Shown: positions 25,398-34,427, numbered from the stretch's first letter. The stretch: 64,000 nt of DNA from Microbacterium rhizomatis (GCF_008710745.1 NZ_VYSA01000001.1:682001-746000), one strand, 5' to 3'. The notes: generated by a model not told the origin, from the sequence alone. Translations and numbers: made by a program.

Positions 25398-25994
25398 TCA
25401 TGCGACGGCGAGCATGACCTCTACCACAGCGTCCAGCACGGCATCCACCTGCACTTCGCGGTAGCCGCCGCGCTGCATGCGGAACGCGACCGCACGCACC
25501 TGCTCGACGGTGACCGAGTCGCCCGTCTCGAGGTACCGGGCGAGCTTGTCGGTGACAAGGTCCACCTCGTCGATCCGATAGCCGTACTGCAGGACGCTGA
25601 CGCGCTGGAAGCGGCGCCCGCGTGGGCGCGCCAGCCGATCAAGGACGACTTGCGCGGTCTCACGCGTGCGACCGACCCACTCCCTCGCTCCCGCGATCTC
25701 GAGCGCCTCTTCTCGCTCCTGCGCAGCGAAGGCGTCCTCGATGCGCGACAGAGCCGCGTCGACGGACGCGATCACGTATCCCCGACGCGTCAACGAGAAT
25801 GCCGCGTTGCGCACATCTGCCGCCGTGAGCGGGGCCGAGGTCGTGTCGGCATCCGCCTCGAAAGCGATGCGAGCACGCGAGAGAAAGGCGTCGACGGCGC
25901 GACGCTCGTACCCTTTCGTGCGGCCCGTCGTGATCGGGAACGGCGCGGGCGCCGGGGCGACCGAATCGGTCTGGGGATCGGGAATCGTCGTCAT
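25398..25994 (-). CDS. DivIVA-domain protein
   Basis: This 198-residue protein has two DivIVA-like N-terminal modules. The first is around KGYERRAVDAFLSRARIAFE with VRNAAFSLTRRGYVIASVDAAL, the second around YGYRIDEVDLVTDKLARYL with VRAVAFRMQRGGYREVQVDAVLD. The F/Y-x-x-x-x-RGY-x-x-x-x-VD pattern is the DivIVA membrane-targeting hallmark. Such proteins mark poles or septa in Actinobacteria. This one lacks the long coiled coil of Wag31, so a partner or minor role is likely. The ATG overlap with cdsA shows coupling. Confidence 0.8.
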   Translation of the reverse strand: MTTIPDPQTDSVAPAPAPFPITTGRTKGYERRAVDAFLSRARIAFEADADTTSAPLTAADVRNAAFSLTRRGYVIASVDAALSRIEDAFAAQEREEALEIAGAREWVGRTRETAQVVLDRLARPRGRRFQRVSVLQYGYRIDEVDLVTDKLARYLETGDSVTVEQVRAVAFRMQRGGYREVQVDAVLDAVVEVMLAVA

Positions 25995-27061
25995 GAGGCC
26001 GCCAGTGGAGAGAGCAGGTAATAGAGAGCAAGCGCCGCCGCCGCGGACGGAAGAATCGAATCGAGCCGGTCGAGCACTCCCCCGTGCCCGGGCAACCAGG
26101 AACTCATGTCCTTGATGCCGAGATCGCGCTTGATCATCGATTCGCCGAGGTCACCGACCGTGGCCGTCCCGAGGATGACCACGCCGATGATGAGTCCCGC
26201 CCACCACGGCAGCCCGAGCATGAACTGAGCCAGGAGCGCCCCGGCGATCAGTGCCGCCAGCATGGCTCCGGCGAATCCCTCCCAGGTCTTCTTCGGACTG
26301 ATGCGGGGCGCCATGGGGTGCTTGCCGAAAGTGAGGCCGGCCGCGTAGGCGCCGGTATCGGCCGCGACCACGGTGATGATGAACGCGAGCACCCACCACT
26401 CGCCCCCGTGCTGGCTGAGCAGGACGACGCACAGGCTCGTGAGCAGCGCGACGTAGAGCTGCAGGAAGCCGGCGATGAGGGTATCGCTCAACACCGCGCC
26501 GTATGTACGGCCGTCCTTCACCACCATCTGGGCGACGAGCCGCCACACGATCACGAACGCGACCGCGGCGAACACACTCACCCACAGCAGCCACAGCTGG
26601 GGGAAGAAGTAACCCGCCACCACGAGCAACGTGGCGGCGATGAGTTGCGGCACGAGGTCGACTCTCCTGCCGGCCTTCTGCAACGCTCGCGAGAACTCGA
26701 AGATGCCCAGGATGCTCGCCGCCAGGGCGAAGAGGATGAACACCCACTTCAAGAAGATCAAGGAGAGGACCAGCACGGCACCGATCGCGACTCCGATGAT
26801 GGTCGCGAGGATCAGATCCCGCCCCGTGCGCTCCTTGATCCGCTCGTTCGCTTGATCGAACTCGGCGCGGGCATGTGCGACCTGATGCTCGAACTCGCTG
26901 CGGGCCGCGCGCACGTGCGAGAGTGGCACTGCGTCAGGCTGGATCGTCCGCGGGTCGGGAGGAGCCGGATCACGCCGGGCGCTCGCCTCGCGCCGCGTCA
27001 ACGGCGGCTCCGCGCCCTGGGGCGGATCGCCACCGGCTTCCGCGCCGGATGAGTCGGACAT
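25991..27061 (-). CDS. cdsA: Phosphatidate cytidylyltransferase
   Basis: CdsA makes CDP-diacylglycerol from CTP and phosphatidate, the branch point of phospholipid synthesis. The C-terminal signature is intact: RISPKKTWEGFAGA and later SMIKRDLGIKDMSSWLPGHGG followed by DRLDSI, supplying the metal-binding residues. Eight or so membrane segments run from about residue 95. The ~90-residue hydrophilic N-terminal extension, Pro/Arg-rich with a short helical part, is longer than in E. coli and common in Actinobacteria. It sits between frr and the DivIVA-like gene in one operon. Confidence 0.95.
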   Translation of the reverse strand: MSDSSGAEAGGDPPQGAEPPLTRREASARRDPAPPDPRTIQPDAVPLSHVRAARSEFEHQVAHARAEFDQANERIKERTGRDLILATIIGVAIGAVLVLSLIFLKWVFILFALAASILGIFEFSRALQKAGRRVDLVPQLIAATLLVVAGYFFPQLWLLWVSVFAAVAFVIVWRLVAQMVVKDGRTYGAVLSDTLIAGFLQLYVALLTSLCVVLLSQHGGEWWVLAFIITVVAADTGAYAAGLTFGKHPMAPRISPKKTWEGFAGAMLAALIAGALLAQFMLGLPWWAGLIIGVVILGTATVGDLGESMIKRDLGIKDMSSWLPGHGGVLDRLDSILPSAAAALALYYLLSPLAAS

Positions 27062-27070
27062 GTCGGCGCG

Positions 27071-27625
27071 TCAGACTTCGAGGAGCTCGATCTCTTTGCG
27101 CTTGAGTGCCTCATCGATGGTATCGACGTGGGCACGCGTGAGCGCATCGAGCTCTTTCTCCGCGCGGGCCAGCTCGTCCTCGCCGATGTCGCTCTTGAGT
27201 GCATCGAGGTCGTCTTTGGACTTGCGACGGATGCCGCGCACGTGCACCTTCGCGTCTTCGCCCTTGGTCCTCACGAGCTTGACGAACTCCTTGCGGCGCT
27301 CCTCCGTCAGCTCGGGGAGGGTGACGCGGATCAGGTTGCCGTCGTTGGTCGGGTTGGCGCCGAGGTTGGGCGTGTCACGGATCGCCTGCTCGATCGCCTT
27401 CAGAGCCGATTTGTCGTACGGGGTGACGATGATCGTGCGGGCCTCGGGGTTGTTCAGCGACGCCAACTGCGCGAGGGGGGTGGGCGACCCGTAGTAGTCC
27501 ACCAGGATCTTCTGGAACATCTGCGGGTTCGCTCGCCCCGTTCGAACGGTGCTGAAGTCCTCCTTCGCAGCCTCGACAGCGCGATCCATGCGCGCTCCGG
27601 CATCAGCCAAGACGTCGGCGATCAC
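27071..27625 (-). CDS. frr: Ribosome recycling factor
   Basis: RRF, with EF-G, splits post-termination ribosomes. The 184-residue protein shows the expected order: N-terminal helix, [27 protein letters not shown], the beta domain ([21 protein letters not shown]), [18 protein letters not shown], and the long C-terminal helix. Length and motifs match the family with no gaps. It is located between pyrH and cdsA, the standard bacterial order, and ends ten bases before the cdsA start. Confidence 0.98.
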   Translation of the reverse strand: MIADVLADAGARMDRAVEAAKEDFSTVRTGRANPQMFQKILVDYYGSPTPLAQLASLNNPEARTIIVTPYDKSALKAIEQAIRDTPNLGANPTNDGNLIRVTLPELTEERRKEFVKLVRTKGEDAKVHVRGIRRKSKDDLDALKSDIGEDELARAEKELDALTRAHVDTIDEALKRKEIELLEV

Positions 27626-27732
27626 TGTGACTCCATTCGATTGATACTCCAGGTCAGTCTATCCGCGGGGGTTCCAGCGTTGGGGACGCCGGTGGCGCCG
27701 TCCCGGGCATGCCCGCGCCCGCGGCGGCACCG

Positions 27733-28452
27733 TCAGACCGTGACGAGGGTTCCGATCGGCTCCCCGAGAAGCGCGCGGGTCACGTTCCCCGCCGGCTCCA
27801 TGCCGAAGACGCGCATGTCCATGCCGTTGTCCATGCACAGGCTGAACGCCGTCGAGTCGACGACCTTGAGCCCCCGCTGGAGCGCGTCCAGGTAGGTGAT
27901 CCTGTCGATCTTCGTCGCCGTCGTGTCATGCCGGGGGTCCGCCGTATACACGCCGTCCACCCCGTTCTTGGCCACCAGGACCTCGGACGCGCCGATCTCC
28001 AGCGCCCGCTGCGCCGCGACGGTGTCGGTCGAGAAGTAGGGCAGGCCCGCTCCCGCACCGAAGATCACCACACGTCCCTTCTCCATGTGCCGCTCGGCGC
28101 GACGCGGAATGTACGGTTCAGCGACTTGCGTCATCGCGATCGCCGACTGCACACGAGTGGCGGCGCCCGCCTGCTCGAGGAAGTCCTGGAGCGCGAGCGC
28201 GTTCATCACCGTGCCGAGCATGCCCATGTAGTCCGCACGCCCGCGGTCCATCCCGCGCTGGCTGAGTTCGGCACCCCGGAAGAAGTTGCCGCCACCCACC
28301 ACGATCGCGATCTCCACGCGATCCACCGCTGCGGCGATCTCGCGCGCGATCTGGCTGACGATATCGGGGTTCACTCCGAGCTGCCCACCCCCGAACGCCT
28401 CACCCGAGAGCTTCAGCACCACTCGTCGCGTCTTACTCGCCTCATCCGTCAC
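27733..28452 (-). CDS. pyrH: UMP kinase
   Basis: PyrH phosphorylates UMP to UDP. The amino-acid-kinase fold is evident from [12 protein letters not shown] at the N-terminus, [49 protein letters not shown] and [14 protein letters not shown]. The length of 239 residues is typical for a hexameric bacterial enzyme. It is the first gene of the pyrH-frr-cdsA operon and is preceded by the tsf terminator, so its own promoter must lie within ~95 bases. Confidence 0.98.
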   Translation of the reverse strand: MTDEASKTRRVVLKLSGEAFGGGQLGVNPDIVSQIAREIAAAVDRVEIAIVVGGGNFFRGAELSQRGMDRGRADYMGMLGTVMNALALQDFLEQAGAATRVQSAIAMTQVAEPYIPRRAERHMEKGRVVIFGAGAGLPYFSTDTVAAQRALEIGASEVLVAKNGVDGVYTADPRHDTTATKIDRITYLDALQRGLKVVDSTAFSLCMDNGMDMRVFGMEPAGNVTRALLGEPIGTLVTV

Positions 28453-28507
28453 GTGTCATCCTCTCGTCGAGTACAAGCTATCGAAGCCCGGCACGTCCGG
28501 GCACGGA

Positions 28508-28538
28508 AAAGGCCCGCACCGATTCCGATGCGGGCCTT
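28508..28538 (-). terminator. Rho-independent terminator of tsf
   Basis: Starting ten bases after the tsf stop on the minus strand is a perfect stem AAGGCCCGCA / TGCGGGCCTT with a ten-base loop, followed by TTTTCC. The GC-rich stem and short T-run match an intrinsic terminator. It separates rpsB-tsf from pyrH-frr-cdsA. Confidence 0.85.
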
Positions 28539-28547
28539 GACGCGGTG

Positions 28548-29375
28548 TTACGCGCCGACCTTGAAACGAGCGAAATCGGTCAGGGTGATTCCGGCGTCCT
28601 TGGCGACCTGCGCCACCGACAGCTTGTTGTCCTTGGCGTAGTCCTGGTCCAGGAGCGATACCTGCTTGAAGAAGGCGCCCACGCGACCCTCGACGATCTT
28701 GGGCAGGGCCGCGTCGGGCTTGCCCTCGTTGCGCGAGATCTCGGTGACGATCTGGCGCTCCTTCTCGACGTCCTCCTCGGGCACGAGGTCGCGCGAGAGG
28801 TAGGAGGGGTTGGCGAACGAGATGTGCTGAGCGATGCTCCGCGCGGTCTCTGCGTTCTCACCCGAGTAGGCCAGCACGACGCCGACCTGCGGGGGCAGGT
28901 CCTTGCTGGTCTTGTGCAGGTAGATCTCGAAGTGCTCACCCGACAGGGTGCGTACCCGGCGCAGTTCGACCTTCTCGCCGATGATGGCGGCCTCGTCCGA
29001 GATGAGGGTCTCGACGGTCGTGTCACCGGCGGGCGCGGCCAGCGCGGCCTCGACCGAGTCCGCGGCGACGGCGGCCGCCGCATCGGCGACCTTGTCGGCC
29101 AGTGCGATGAACCGGTCGTTCTTGGCGACGAAGTCGGTCTCGCAGGCGAGCTCGATGAGCGTCACCTTGCCGTCGACCTCTCGGGCGGCGACGAGTCCCT
29201 CGCTGGTGGACCGGTCCGCGCGCTTGGCGTTGCCCTTCGCACCCTTCAGGCGCAGGATCTCGACGGCCTTCTCGACGTCGCCGTCGGCCTCTTCGAGCGC
29301 CTTCTTGGTGTCGACCATTCCCGTGCCGAGCTGCTCGCGCAGCGCTTTGATGTCGGCGATCGTGAAGTTTGCCAT
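28548..29375 (-). CDS. tsf: Elongation factor Ts
   Basis: EF-Ts exchanges GDP for GTP on EF-Tu. The N-terminal UBA-like domain (IKALREQLGTGMVDTKKALEEADGD) and the core with VTLIELACETDFVAKNDRF are clear, including the Thr-Asp-Phe-Val contact to EF-Tu. The length of 275 residues agrees with actinobacterial homologues. It is immediately downstream of rpsB on the same strand, the standard order. Confidence 0.98.
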   Translation of the reverse strand: MANFTIADIKALREQLGTGMVDTKKALEEADGDVEKAVEILRLKGAKGNAKRADRSTSEGLVAAREVDGKVTLIELACETDFVAKNDRFIALADKVADAAAAVAADSVEAALAAPAGDTTVETLISDEAAIIGEKVELRRVRTLSGEHFEIYLHKTSKDLPPQVGVVLAYSGENAETARSIAQHISFANPSYLSRDLVPEEDVEKERQIVTEISRNEGKPDAALPKIVEGRVGAFFKQVSLLDQDYAKDNKLSVAQVAKDAGITLTDFARFKVGA

Positions 29376-29467
29376 GTGTGGCTGCTCCTAGTTCTGATGC
29401 AATCTGATGCGTTCTGTGGATGCTGTGGCGTGACCCCGCAGGGATCTCGCCGATCGTCCTCTTCGAG

Positions 29468-29496
29468 GGTGTCGGCCCGGTGAACGGGCCGACACC
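29468..29496 (-). other. Strong hairpin between rpsB and tsf
   Basis: A perfect 12-base inverted repeat (GGTGTCGGCCCG paired with CGGGCCGACACC) with a five-base loop lies ~20 bases after the rpsB stop and ~95 bases before tsf. It lacks a T-run in the minus-strand direction. It may be an attenuator that sets the rpsB:tsf ratio or an mRNA processing or stabilising structure. The distinction cannot be made from sequence. Confidence 0.6.
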
Positions 29497-29517
29497 ACGC
29501 GATCGCTCGCGGAAGGA

Positions 29518-30501
29518 CTACTTGCTGGCGGCGACCTCGTCGACGGCGACCTCGTCGACGGTCTCGCCGGCGGCGGCTGCGATGGCCTCGTCGTGCGCCT
29601 CTGCACCAGCAGCGTCGGCGGCGGACTCGGTGGCTGCTTCGCCCTCGACGGCCTGCTCGGCCTCGACGGCGTCAGCGAGATCGGATACGGCGATCGACTC
29701 GTCCGCGACCTTCTCGGTCTCGGCCGAGGACTGCTCGGGCGCGCCCTGCTCGAGCAGCTCGCGCTCCCAGTCGGCCAGCGGCTCGGCCTCGGCCGACTCG
29801 TCGGTCGGGTTGTGACGCTGGATCAGGCCCTCGGCCGCAGCGTCCGCGATGATGCGGGTGAGCAGGCCGACCGAGCGGATCGCGTCGTCGTTACCGGGGA
29901 TCGGGTACTGGAACTCGTCCGGGTCGGCGTTCGTGTCGAGGATGCCGATGACCGGGATTCCGAGCTTCGTGGCCTCGTTGACCGCCAGGTGCTCGCGCTT
30001 GGCGTCGACGACCCAGATCGCCGAGGGCGTCTTGGTGAGGTTCCGGATACCGCCGAGCGACTTGTGCAGCTTGTCGAGCTCGCGCTTCTTCAGCAGGAGC
30101 TCCTTCTTTGTGAAGCCGCTGTCGGCCGGGTTCTCGTAGTCGAGCTCTTCGAGCTCCTTCATGCGAGCGAGACGCTTGGAGACGGTCTGGAAGTTGGTCA
30201 GAAGGCCACCCAGCCAACGCTGGTTGACGTAGGGCTGACCGACTCGCGTCGCCTGCTCGGCGAGGATCTCCTGCGCCTGCTTCTTGGTGCCGACGAAGAG
30301 GATGGTGCCGCCGTGGGCGACGGTCTCCTTGACGAACTCGTACGCCTTGTCGATGTAGGCGAGCGACTGCTGCAGGTCGATGATGTGGATGCCGCTGCGC
30401 TCGGTGAGGATGAAGCGCTTCACTTTCGGGTTCCACCGGCGGGTCTGGTGTCCGAAGTGCACGCCGCTGTCCAGCAGCTGACGAATGGTGACGACGGCCA
30501 T
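29518..30501 (-). CDS. rpsB: 30S ribosomal protein S2
   Basis: S2 is a late-assembling small-subunit protein. The N-terminus [21 protein letters not shown] and the signatures [20 protein letters not shown] and [14 protein letters not shown] are canonical. The 327-residue length exceeds the ~240 of E. coli because of an Ala/Glu-rich, acidic C-terminal extension of ~65 residues. Such tails are common in Actinobacteria. The ATG at 30501 gives the universal start region, and upstream in-frame sequence is leader. Confidence 0.98.
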   Translation of the reverse strand: MAVVTIRQLLDSGVHFGHQTRRWNPKVKRFILTERSGIHIIDLQQSLAYIDKAYEFVKETVAHGGTILFVGTKKQAQEILAEQATRVGQPYVNQRWLGGLLTNFQTVSKRLARMKELEELDYENPADSGFTKKELLLKKRELDKLHKSLGGIRNLTKTPSAIWVVDAKREHLAVNEATKLGIPVIGILDTNADPDEFQYPIPGNDDAIRSVGLLTRIIADAAAEGLIQRHNPTDESAEAEPLADWERELLEQGAPEQSSAETEKVADESIAVSDLADAVEAEQAVEGEAATESAADAAGAEAHDEAIAAAAGETVDEVAVDEVAASK

Positions 30502-30593
30502 GGCCGTTCTCCTGTTCTCGGCGCGGAAGCGCCGCTTTCGGTTTCTTCCGCCGCACCTGATGGCCGGCGATCCTGGTACTCGGCGCACGCCCG

Positions 30594-30714
30594 CTCCCAC
30601 GACATTTCGTGGGAGACCGGTGAGGGTGGATGCCATGCGCCTCGATGATCTCGAGGGGCACTGTGAGCACGCGAAGTCACCCCGACGAGCGGGGTGCTGG
30701 CACAACTATATCAG
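30594..30714 (-). promoter_or_regulatory. rpsB promoter/leader region with two stem-loops
   Basis: The gap between rpsB and the divergent M23 gene is 356 bases. On the minus strand a TATAGT hexamer (30711-30706), preceded by TGA, is a candidate -10. It would give a leader of about 200 nt. Within the leader are two perfect hairpins: CACCCCG-ACGAG-CGGGGTG at 30678-30696 and CTCCCACGA-CATT-TCGTGGGAG at 30594-30615. The second ends ~93 nt before the rpsB ATG. S2 autoregulates its operon in other bacteria, so a structured leader is plausible. No conserved element was verified. Confidence 0.4.
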
Positions 30715-30716
30715 CT

Positions 30717-30752
30717 GGCTCTGCGGGATCAGGTGGCTCTGCGGGATCAGGC
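30717..30752. repeat. 18-bp tandem repeat, two copies
   Basis: The unit GGCTCTGCGGGATCAGGT occurs twice in direct succession, the second copy differing only in the last base (C). A degenerate third copy (GCCTCTGCCGGG) follows. It lies upstream of the candidate rpsB -10 on one side and of the M23 gene on the other. It is divisible by three and would encode a Gly-Ser-Ala repeat if the M23 frame began further upstream, which is not favoured. Confidence 0.75.
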
Positions 30753-30857
30753 GCCTCTGCCGGGCTCCGTTCCTCCCCAGCCGTAGGGTCGACGCCGAAC
30801 TCCCCAGATCCGTATGCGCATGCCCTCGGCCCTGCGGGCGCGCGTAACGATGGTGTG

Positions 30858-31436
30858 ATGGATGCCGCACTCCGCCGCCGCGGACGGGAGAGCGAACGAG
30901 CGCACTCACCTGCGACGCGCGTCATGGGCTCGGTGCTCCTCGTGCTGTCGCTCGTCGGGTCGAACACATCGATCGCGGTCGCCGCAGAACCTCCAATCCC
31001 ACCGACCGCGTCCGCGGAAGACCTTCGCGCACTCGGCTGGGTATGGCCCGTCGCCGTCGTGCACGTGGTGCGCCCCTACCTCGCTCCCTCGCACCCCTAC
31101 GGCGCCGGCCACCGCGGGATAGATCTGGAGGCAGCGGTGGGCTCCGCGGTCCGTGCGCCGGCAGCGGGCACGATCGCGTTCGTCGGCGAGGTCGCCGGTC
31201 GCGGCATCCTCACGATCGATCACGGCGACGGTCTCGTCACGACCCTGGAACCGGTGCAGAGCACGCTGACGGCGGGTGCTCCCGTGGTGCGCGGCGACCA
31301 GGTGGCCACGCTCGCGCTCGGCGGTCACGCCGCCGCATCGACCGTGCATTTCGGGGTTCGACGCGCCGGCGAGTACATCAACCCGATGCTGCTGTTCGAC
31401 GGGGTCCCTCGCGCGGTGCTGCTCCCCTGCTGCTGA
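30858..31436 (+). CDS. M23/LytM-type peptidase-like secreted protein
   Basis: The 192-residue protein has a signal peptide (hydrophobic stretch VMGSVLLVLSLVGSNTSIAVA, cleavage near AVAAE) and a LytM fold: GAGHRGIDLEAAVGSAVRAPAAG, then GRGILTIDHGDGLVTT, then TVHFGVRRAGEYINPMLL. The zinc ligands H-x3-D and the final His are present. The first His of the usual H-x-H is replaced by Thr (TVH), so hydrolysis may be weakened or lost. An in-frame GTG precedes the ATG at 30858, and ATG 30924 would begin at the signal helix. It is convergent with xerC. Confidence 0.8.
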   Translation: MDAALRRRGRESERAHSPATRVMGSVLLVLSLVGSNTSIAVAAEPPIPPTASAEDLRALGWVWPVAVVHVVRPYLAPSHPYGAGHRGIDLEAAVGSAVRAPAAGTIAFVGEVAGRGILTIDHGDGLVTTLEPVQSTLTAGAPVVRGDQVATLALGGHAAASTVHFGVRRAGEYINPMLLFDGVPRAVLLPCC

Positions 31437-31459
31437 TGCGCCGCTCCGCTCGGTGCGAC

Positions 31460-32371
31460 CTATGCGCGCGGATGAGCCAGCCGGTAGGTGGCGGCCAGCC
31501 GTTCACTCGACACGTGGGTGTAGATCTGAGTCGTACCCAGGCTGGCATGCCCCAGCATCTCCTGAACGGCGCGCAGATCCGCGCCCCCGTCCAGCAGGTG
31601 GGTCGCGGCGGAGTGGCGAAGGGCGTGCGGCCCGACGGTACCCGATCCCACGACAGGGCCGAGCTCGCGCGCGACCACGTCGTAGACGGTGCGGGGCGAG
31701 ATCCGTCCCCCGCGCGCACCGAGCAGCATCGCGTGCTCGGCAGGCTCGTCCGGTGCTCGCCGGGCGAGGAGCGCCGGGCGCCCGCGGACGAAATACGCCT
31801 CGACCGCACGAAGCGCGGGAGCCCCGAAGGGGACCACGCGCTCCTTGGAACCCTTTCCGAGGACCCGCACGGTAGCCCGTGCCCGGTCGAGGTCGCCGAC
31901 GTCAAGACCGCAGAGTTCGGACACGCGGATCGCCGCACCGTACAACAGCTCGAGGGCAGCGTGGTCGCGGAGCGCGATCGGGTCGCCGTCGGCAGCACGG
32001 GTGGCCGCAGCGTCCAGAAGGTCGGACATCGCTCCGGCCGTGGCGATCCGCGGGAGCGAGCGACCCCGCTTGGGCGCCATCAGCCGCAGGCTCGGATCAG
32101 CCGGGATGTGCCCGGACTCCAATGCCCAGTCGAAGAACGCGCGCACGGCAGCGGTGCGTCGTGCGATCGTCGACCGCGCCAGACCCGCTTTCGTCGAACT
32201 CCACAGCCACTCCCGAAGCTGGTCGAGGTCGACGTTCGCAAGATCACGGTCGCCGATCGTCCCGACCAGATCCGCCAGATCGGAGCGGTAGGCGCGCACG
32301 GTGGCGGGTGAGAGGCGCCGCACATCCCGCAGGTGCGTGGTCCAGGCATCCACCGCCCCATCGATCCGCAT
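31460..32371 (-). CDS. xerC: Tyrosine recombinase XerC
   Basis: XerC, with XerD, resolves chromosome dimers at dif. The SAM-like N-domain (DAWTTHLRDVRRLSPATVRAYRSDL) and catalytic residues are all visible: Arg in AAIRVSELCGL, Lys in GKGSKERVVPF, the box HALRHSAATHLL, and LGHASLGTTQIYTHV with the nucleophilic Tyr. The 303-residue length and the dprA-xerC-rpsB position identify it as the housekeeping enzyme, not a phage integrase. The ATG at 32371 is used. The longer open frame upstream overlaps dprA antisense-like sequence. Confidence 0.93.
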   Translation of the reverse strand: MRIDGAVDAWTTHLRDVRRLSPATVRAYRSDLADLVGTIGDRDLANVDLDQLREWLWSSTKAGLARSTIARRTAAVRAFFDWALESGHIPADPSLRLMAPKRGRSLPRIATAGAMSDLLDAAATRAADGDPIALRDHAALELLYGAAIRVSELCGLDVGDLDRARATVRVLGKGSKERVVPFGAPALRAVEAYFVRGRPALLARRAPDEPAEHAMLLGARGGRISPRTVYDVVARELGPVVGSGTVGPHALRHSAATHLLDGGADLRAVQEMLGHASLGTTQIYTHVSSERLAATYRLAHPRA

Positions 32372-32435
32372 CCCCCCAGCATGACGGGTGGGCGCCCGAG
32401 CCGGGCTGACGACGCTCCGGTGCGGGCGTGACGGG

Positions 32436-33653
32436 TCAGCGAGCGTCGGTGACCAGCCGCCACCCCCGTGGACCGCGTTCGACATCGCCCTCCAGCGCGA
32501 AGAATCCGAGCAGCGCTCCCACCTCGTCAGGGTCCATGCCCGCCTGACGGGCGATCTCCACCGTCTCGCGCCATGTGCGAGTGCTCAGCGCATCGCGCAC
32601 TCTCGTGGAGTCGTCCGTGCGGGCGCCGCGGCCTCGTTCAGACCAGGCGACCGCAACAGTGTCGCCCGCCAGTTCGCGAACTTCGTCGGGAGTGGTGACA
32701 CACCGGGCGTCGAATTCTCTGATCAGGCGATGGCAGACTGCCGATGTCGCGCTCGTGATCGGCCCGGGGACAGCACCGAGCGGGCGACCGAGCGAGGCCG
32801 CGTGGGCGGCGGTGTTGAGCGACCCGCTCCGCCATCCCGCCTCGACAACGACGGTGGCGTCGCTCAGCGCCGAGATGAGGCGGTTCCGCTGCAGGAAGCG
32901 CCATCGAGTGGGCGCGGATCCGCAGGGCACTTCGCTCGCGACGGCACCGCCCTCCGCGATCCGGCCGATCAGATGCGCATGGCCGGCCGGGTAGGGCCTC
33001 TCCACACCCCCGGCGAGGAGGGCGACCGTCAGCCCTCCTGCTCCGAGCGCGGCGCGGTGAGCAGCACCGTCTATCCCGTAGGCGGCACCCGACACCACCC
33101 CGATGCCGCGTGCCGCCAGATCACTCGCGAACTGCGACGCGACGTGTTCGCCGTAGGCGGTCGCCGCACGCGCTCCGACCAGTGCGACCGATGGCTGCAA
33201 CCGACCCAGTGCGGCCGGGTCTCCGCGCACCCACAGCCCGAGCGGAGCGTGCGCTCCGAGGTCGCCCAGCTGACTCGGCCAGTCACGGTCACCAGGCTGG
33301 AGCAGACGTATCCCGTGGCGCCGCGCGACCTCCCACCCTGCGCCGATCCCCGCCGCGTCCAGTCGCGGCCGCCAGCGTCTGCGGCCCGCACGATACTCGG
33401 CCGGGGAAACCCCCGAGGCCTCCGCGATCGCCCCCGTGTCCGGCGTGTCCGACCGCGCGGCGGTGAGGGCGTCGACGGCACCGAGGGCGGCGATCAGTCG
33501 ACCGGCCACGCCGTCACCGGGCTCCGTCAGAGCGTTCCAGACGGCCAGGGCATGACGAGCGACGGCTTCACCATCGTCGGCGAGCGCGTCGGGGTCGACG
33601 AGACCGGCGAGCTGCATGCGGGCAGAGACCGGCGACGGTTCCCGTGCGGTCAC
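32436..33653 (-). CDS. dprA: DNA-processing protein DprA
   Basis: DprA loads RecA on incoming single-stranded DNA during transformation. The Rossmann-like core is evident: VALVGARAATAYGEHVASQFASDLAARGIGVVSGAAYGIDGAAHRAAL, followed by SALSDATVVVEAGWRSGSLNTAAHAASLGRPLGAVPGP. The C-terminal winged-helix region is present (TRTWRETVEIARQAGMDPDEVGALLGFFALEG). Length is 405 residues. The start overlaps the comM remnant by four bases. Confidence 0.93.
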   Translation of the reverse strand: MTAREPSPVSARMQLAGLVDPDALADDGEAVARHALAVWNALTEPGDGVAGRLIAALGAVDALTAARSDTPDTGAIAEASGVSPAEYRAGRRRWRPRLDAAGIGAGWEVARRHGIRLLQPGDRDWPSQLGDLGAHAPLGLWVRGDPAALGRLQPSVALVGARAATAYGEHVASQFASDLAARGIGVVSGAAYGIDGAAHRAALGAGGLTVALLAGGVERPYPAGHAHLIGRIAEGGAVASEVPCGSAPTRWRFLQRNRLISALSDATVVVEAGWRSGSLNTAAHAASLGRPLGAVPGPITSATSAVCHRLIREFDARCVTTPDEVRELAGDTVAVAWSERGRGARTDDSTRVRDALSTRTWRETVEIARQAGMDPDEVGALLGFFALEGDVERGPRGWRLVTDAR

Positions 33654-34279
33654 GGGGTGATCCCCTTCTTCAGGTACAGCGCACGGCCGACATGGCCCAG
33701 CTCCAGGCGCTCGTCTCCTGCGAGGTCTGCGATCGACCAGGCGACCCTCAGCACCCGGTCGTAGCCGCGGAGAGTCAGCGCGCCTCGCTGCAGAGCCGCG
33801 TCGAGCGGCCTGCGGACCACTCGATCAGGAGCGACCGGACCGTTCCGCAGCCACGTGCCGGCTACCTCCGCGTTGAGCCGCCATGAGGTGGAGCCCAGGC
33901 GGCGCGCCGTCCGCTCCCGGGCCAGGAGCACGCGCTCACGTGCAGCCGCCGTGGAGATCGAGGACGACGTCTCGGGCCCCGTGAGGGATGACACTCGCTG
34001 CAGGGCCAATTCGATGTCCATGCGGTCCAGGAGCGGCCCTGACAAACGCGCCGCATAGCGGCGAATCGCGTTCGGTGCGCAGACACATGCTCCGCCGACC
34101 ACTCCGTAGTTGCCGCACGGGCACGGATTGGTCGCGAGAACGAGCTGGAACCTCGCGGGGAAGGATGCGGCGATCCCCGATCGATGGATCCGGATCGCCC
34201 CGCTCTCCAGCGGCTGCCGCAAGGCGTCCAGCGCGTGGGAGGCGAACTCTCCGGCCTCAGCAAGGAATGGAAAGTACAC
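33650..34279 (-). pseudogene. comM: comM (YifB-family AAA+ protein), 5' part missing
   Basis: Only the C-terminal ~205 residues of the ~510-residue ComM/YifB Mg-chelatase-like helicase remain. Visible parts are the end of the AAA+ module (LAEAGEFASHALDALRQPLESG, FQLVLATNPCPCGNYG with the zinc cysteines, SGPLLDRMDIELAL) and the C-terminal domain ending LGHVGRALYLKKG. The Walker A half is gone. Homology stops at GVYFPFLAEAGEF, where the family expects about GVLFLDEAPEF, exactly at the direct repeat. The missing half and the usual upstream yraN gene presumably lie beyond the island. The GTG at 34279 is accidental. Confidence 0.9.
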
Positions 34280-34284
34280 CCCGG
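34257..34284. repeat. Island junction, att-type direct repeat copy 1
   Basis: The 24-bp sequence beginning TCAGCAAGGAAT and ending GTACACC matches 38106-38129 exactly. After one mismatch both continue with CGG. A further TAGCCGCCG lies 20 bases beyond the core here (34300) and 21 bases beyond it at copy 2 (38150). The left side is comM coding sequence; the right side is island DNA. This is the pattern of an attachment site used by a site-specific recombinase in comM. Confidence 0.8.
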
Positions 34285-34403
34285 TGTATGCACCAATGCT
34301 AGCCGCCGCCTACGACCTTGCAGCCTACGTCGCTCGCGTAGTCGCCGTGAAAAACGGGGACGGACGGACGGACGGGCAAGATAACGGCGAGGAGTTCGGT
34401 GAT

Positions 34404-34417
34404 TACGTTCTGACGTA
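34404..34417. promoter_or_regulatory. Dyad next to the ArsR-like gene
   Basis: TACGT-TCTG-ACGTA is a perfect five-base inverted repeat ten bases before the ATG. It overlaps a possible -10 (TAGAGT at 34416-34421), which would give a leaderless or nearly leaderless mRNA. It is a candidate autoregulatory operator for the winged-helix protein encoded next. Confidence 0.35.
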
Positions 34418-34427
34418 GAGTTGGCGT

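Noticed and set aside
30630-30857. N-terminal extension of the M23 gene through the 18-bp repeat (Ser-Ala-Gly repeats).
   Set aside because: It would bury the signal peptide ~95 residues inside the protein; the region is better explained as the rpsB leader.
31460-32371. XerC considered as the island integrase.
   Set aside because: It lies outside the island in the conserved dprA-xerC-rpsB order and matches the housekeeping dimer-resolution enzyme.
34360-34376. A GGAC-type short tandem repeat (ACGGACGGACGGACGGG).
   Set aside because: It is only about four units long and is ordinary for GC-rich intergenic DNA; no function can be argued.
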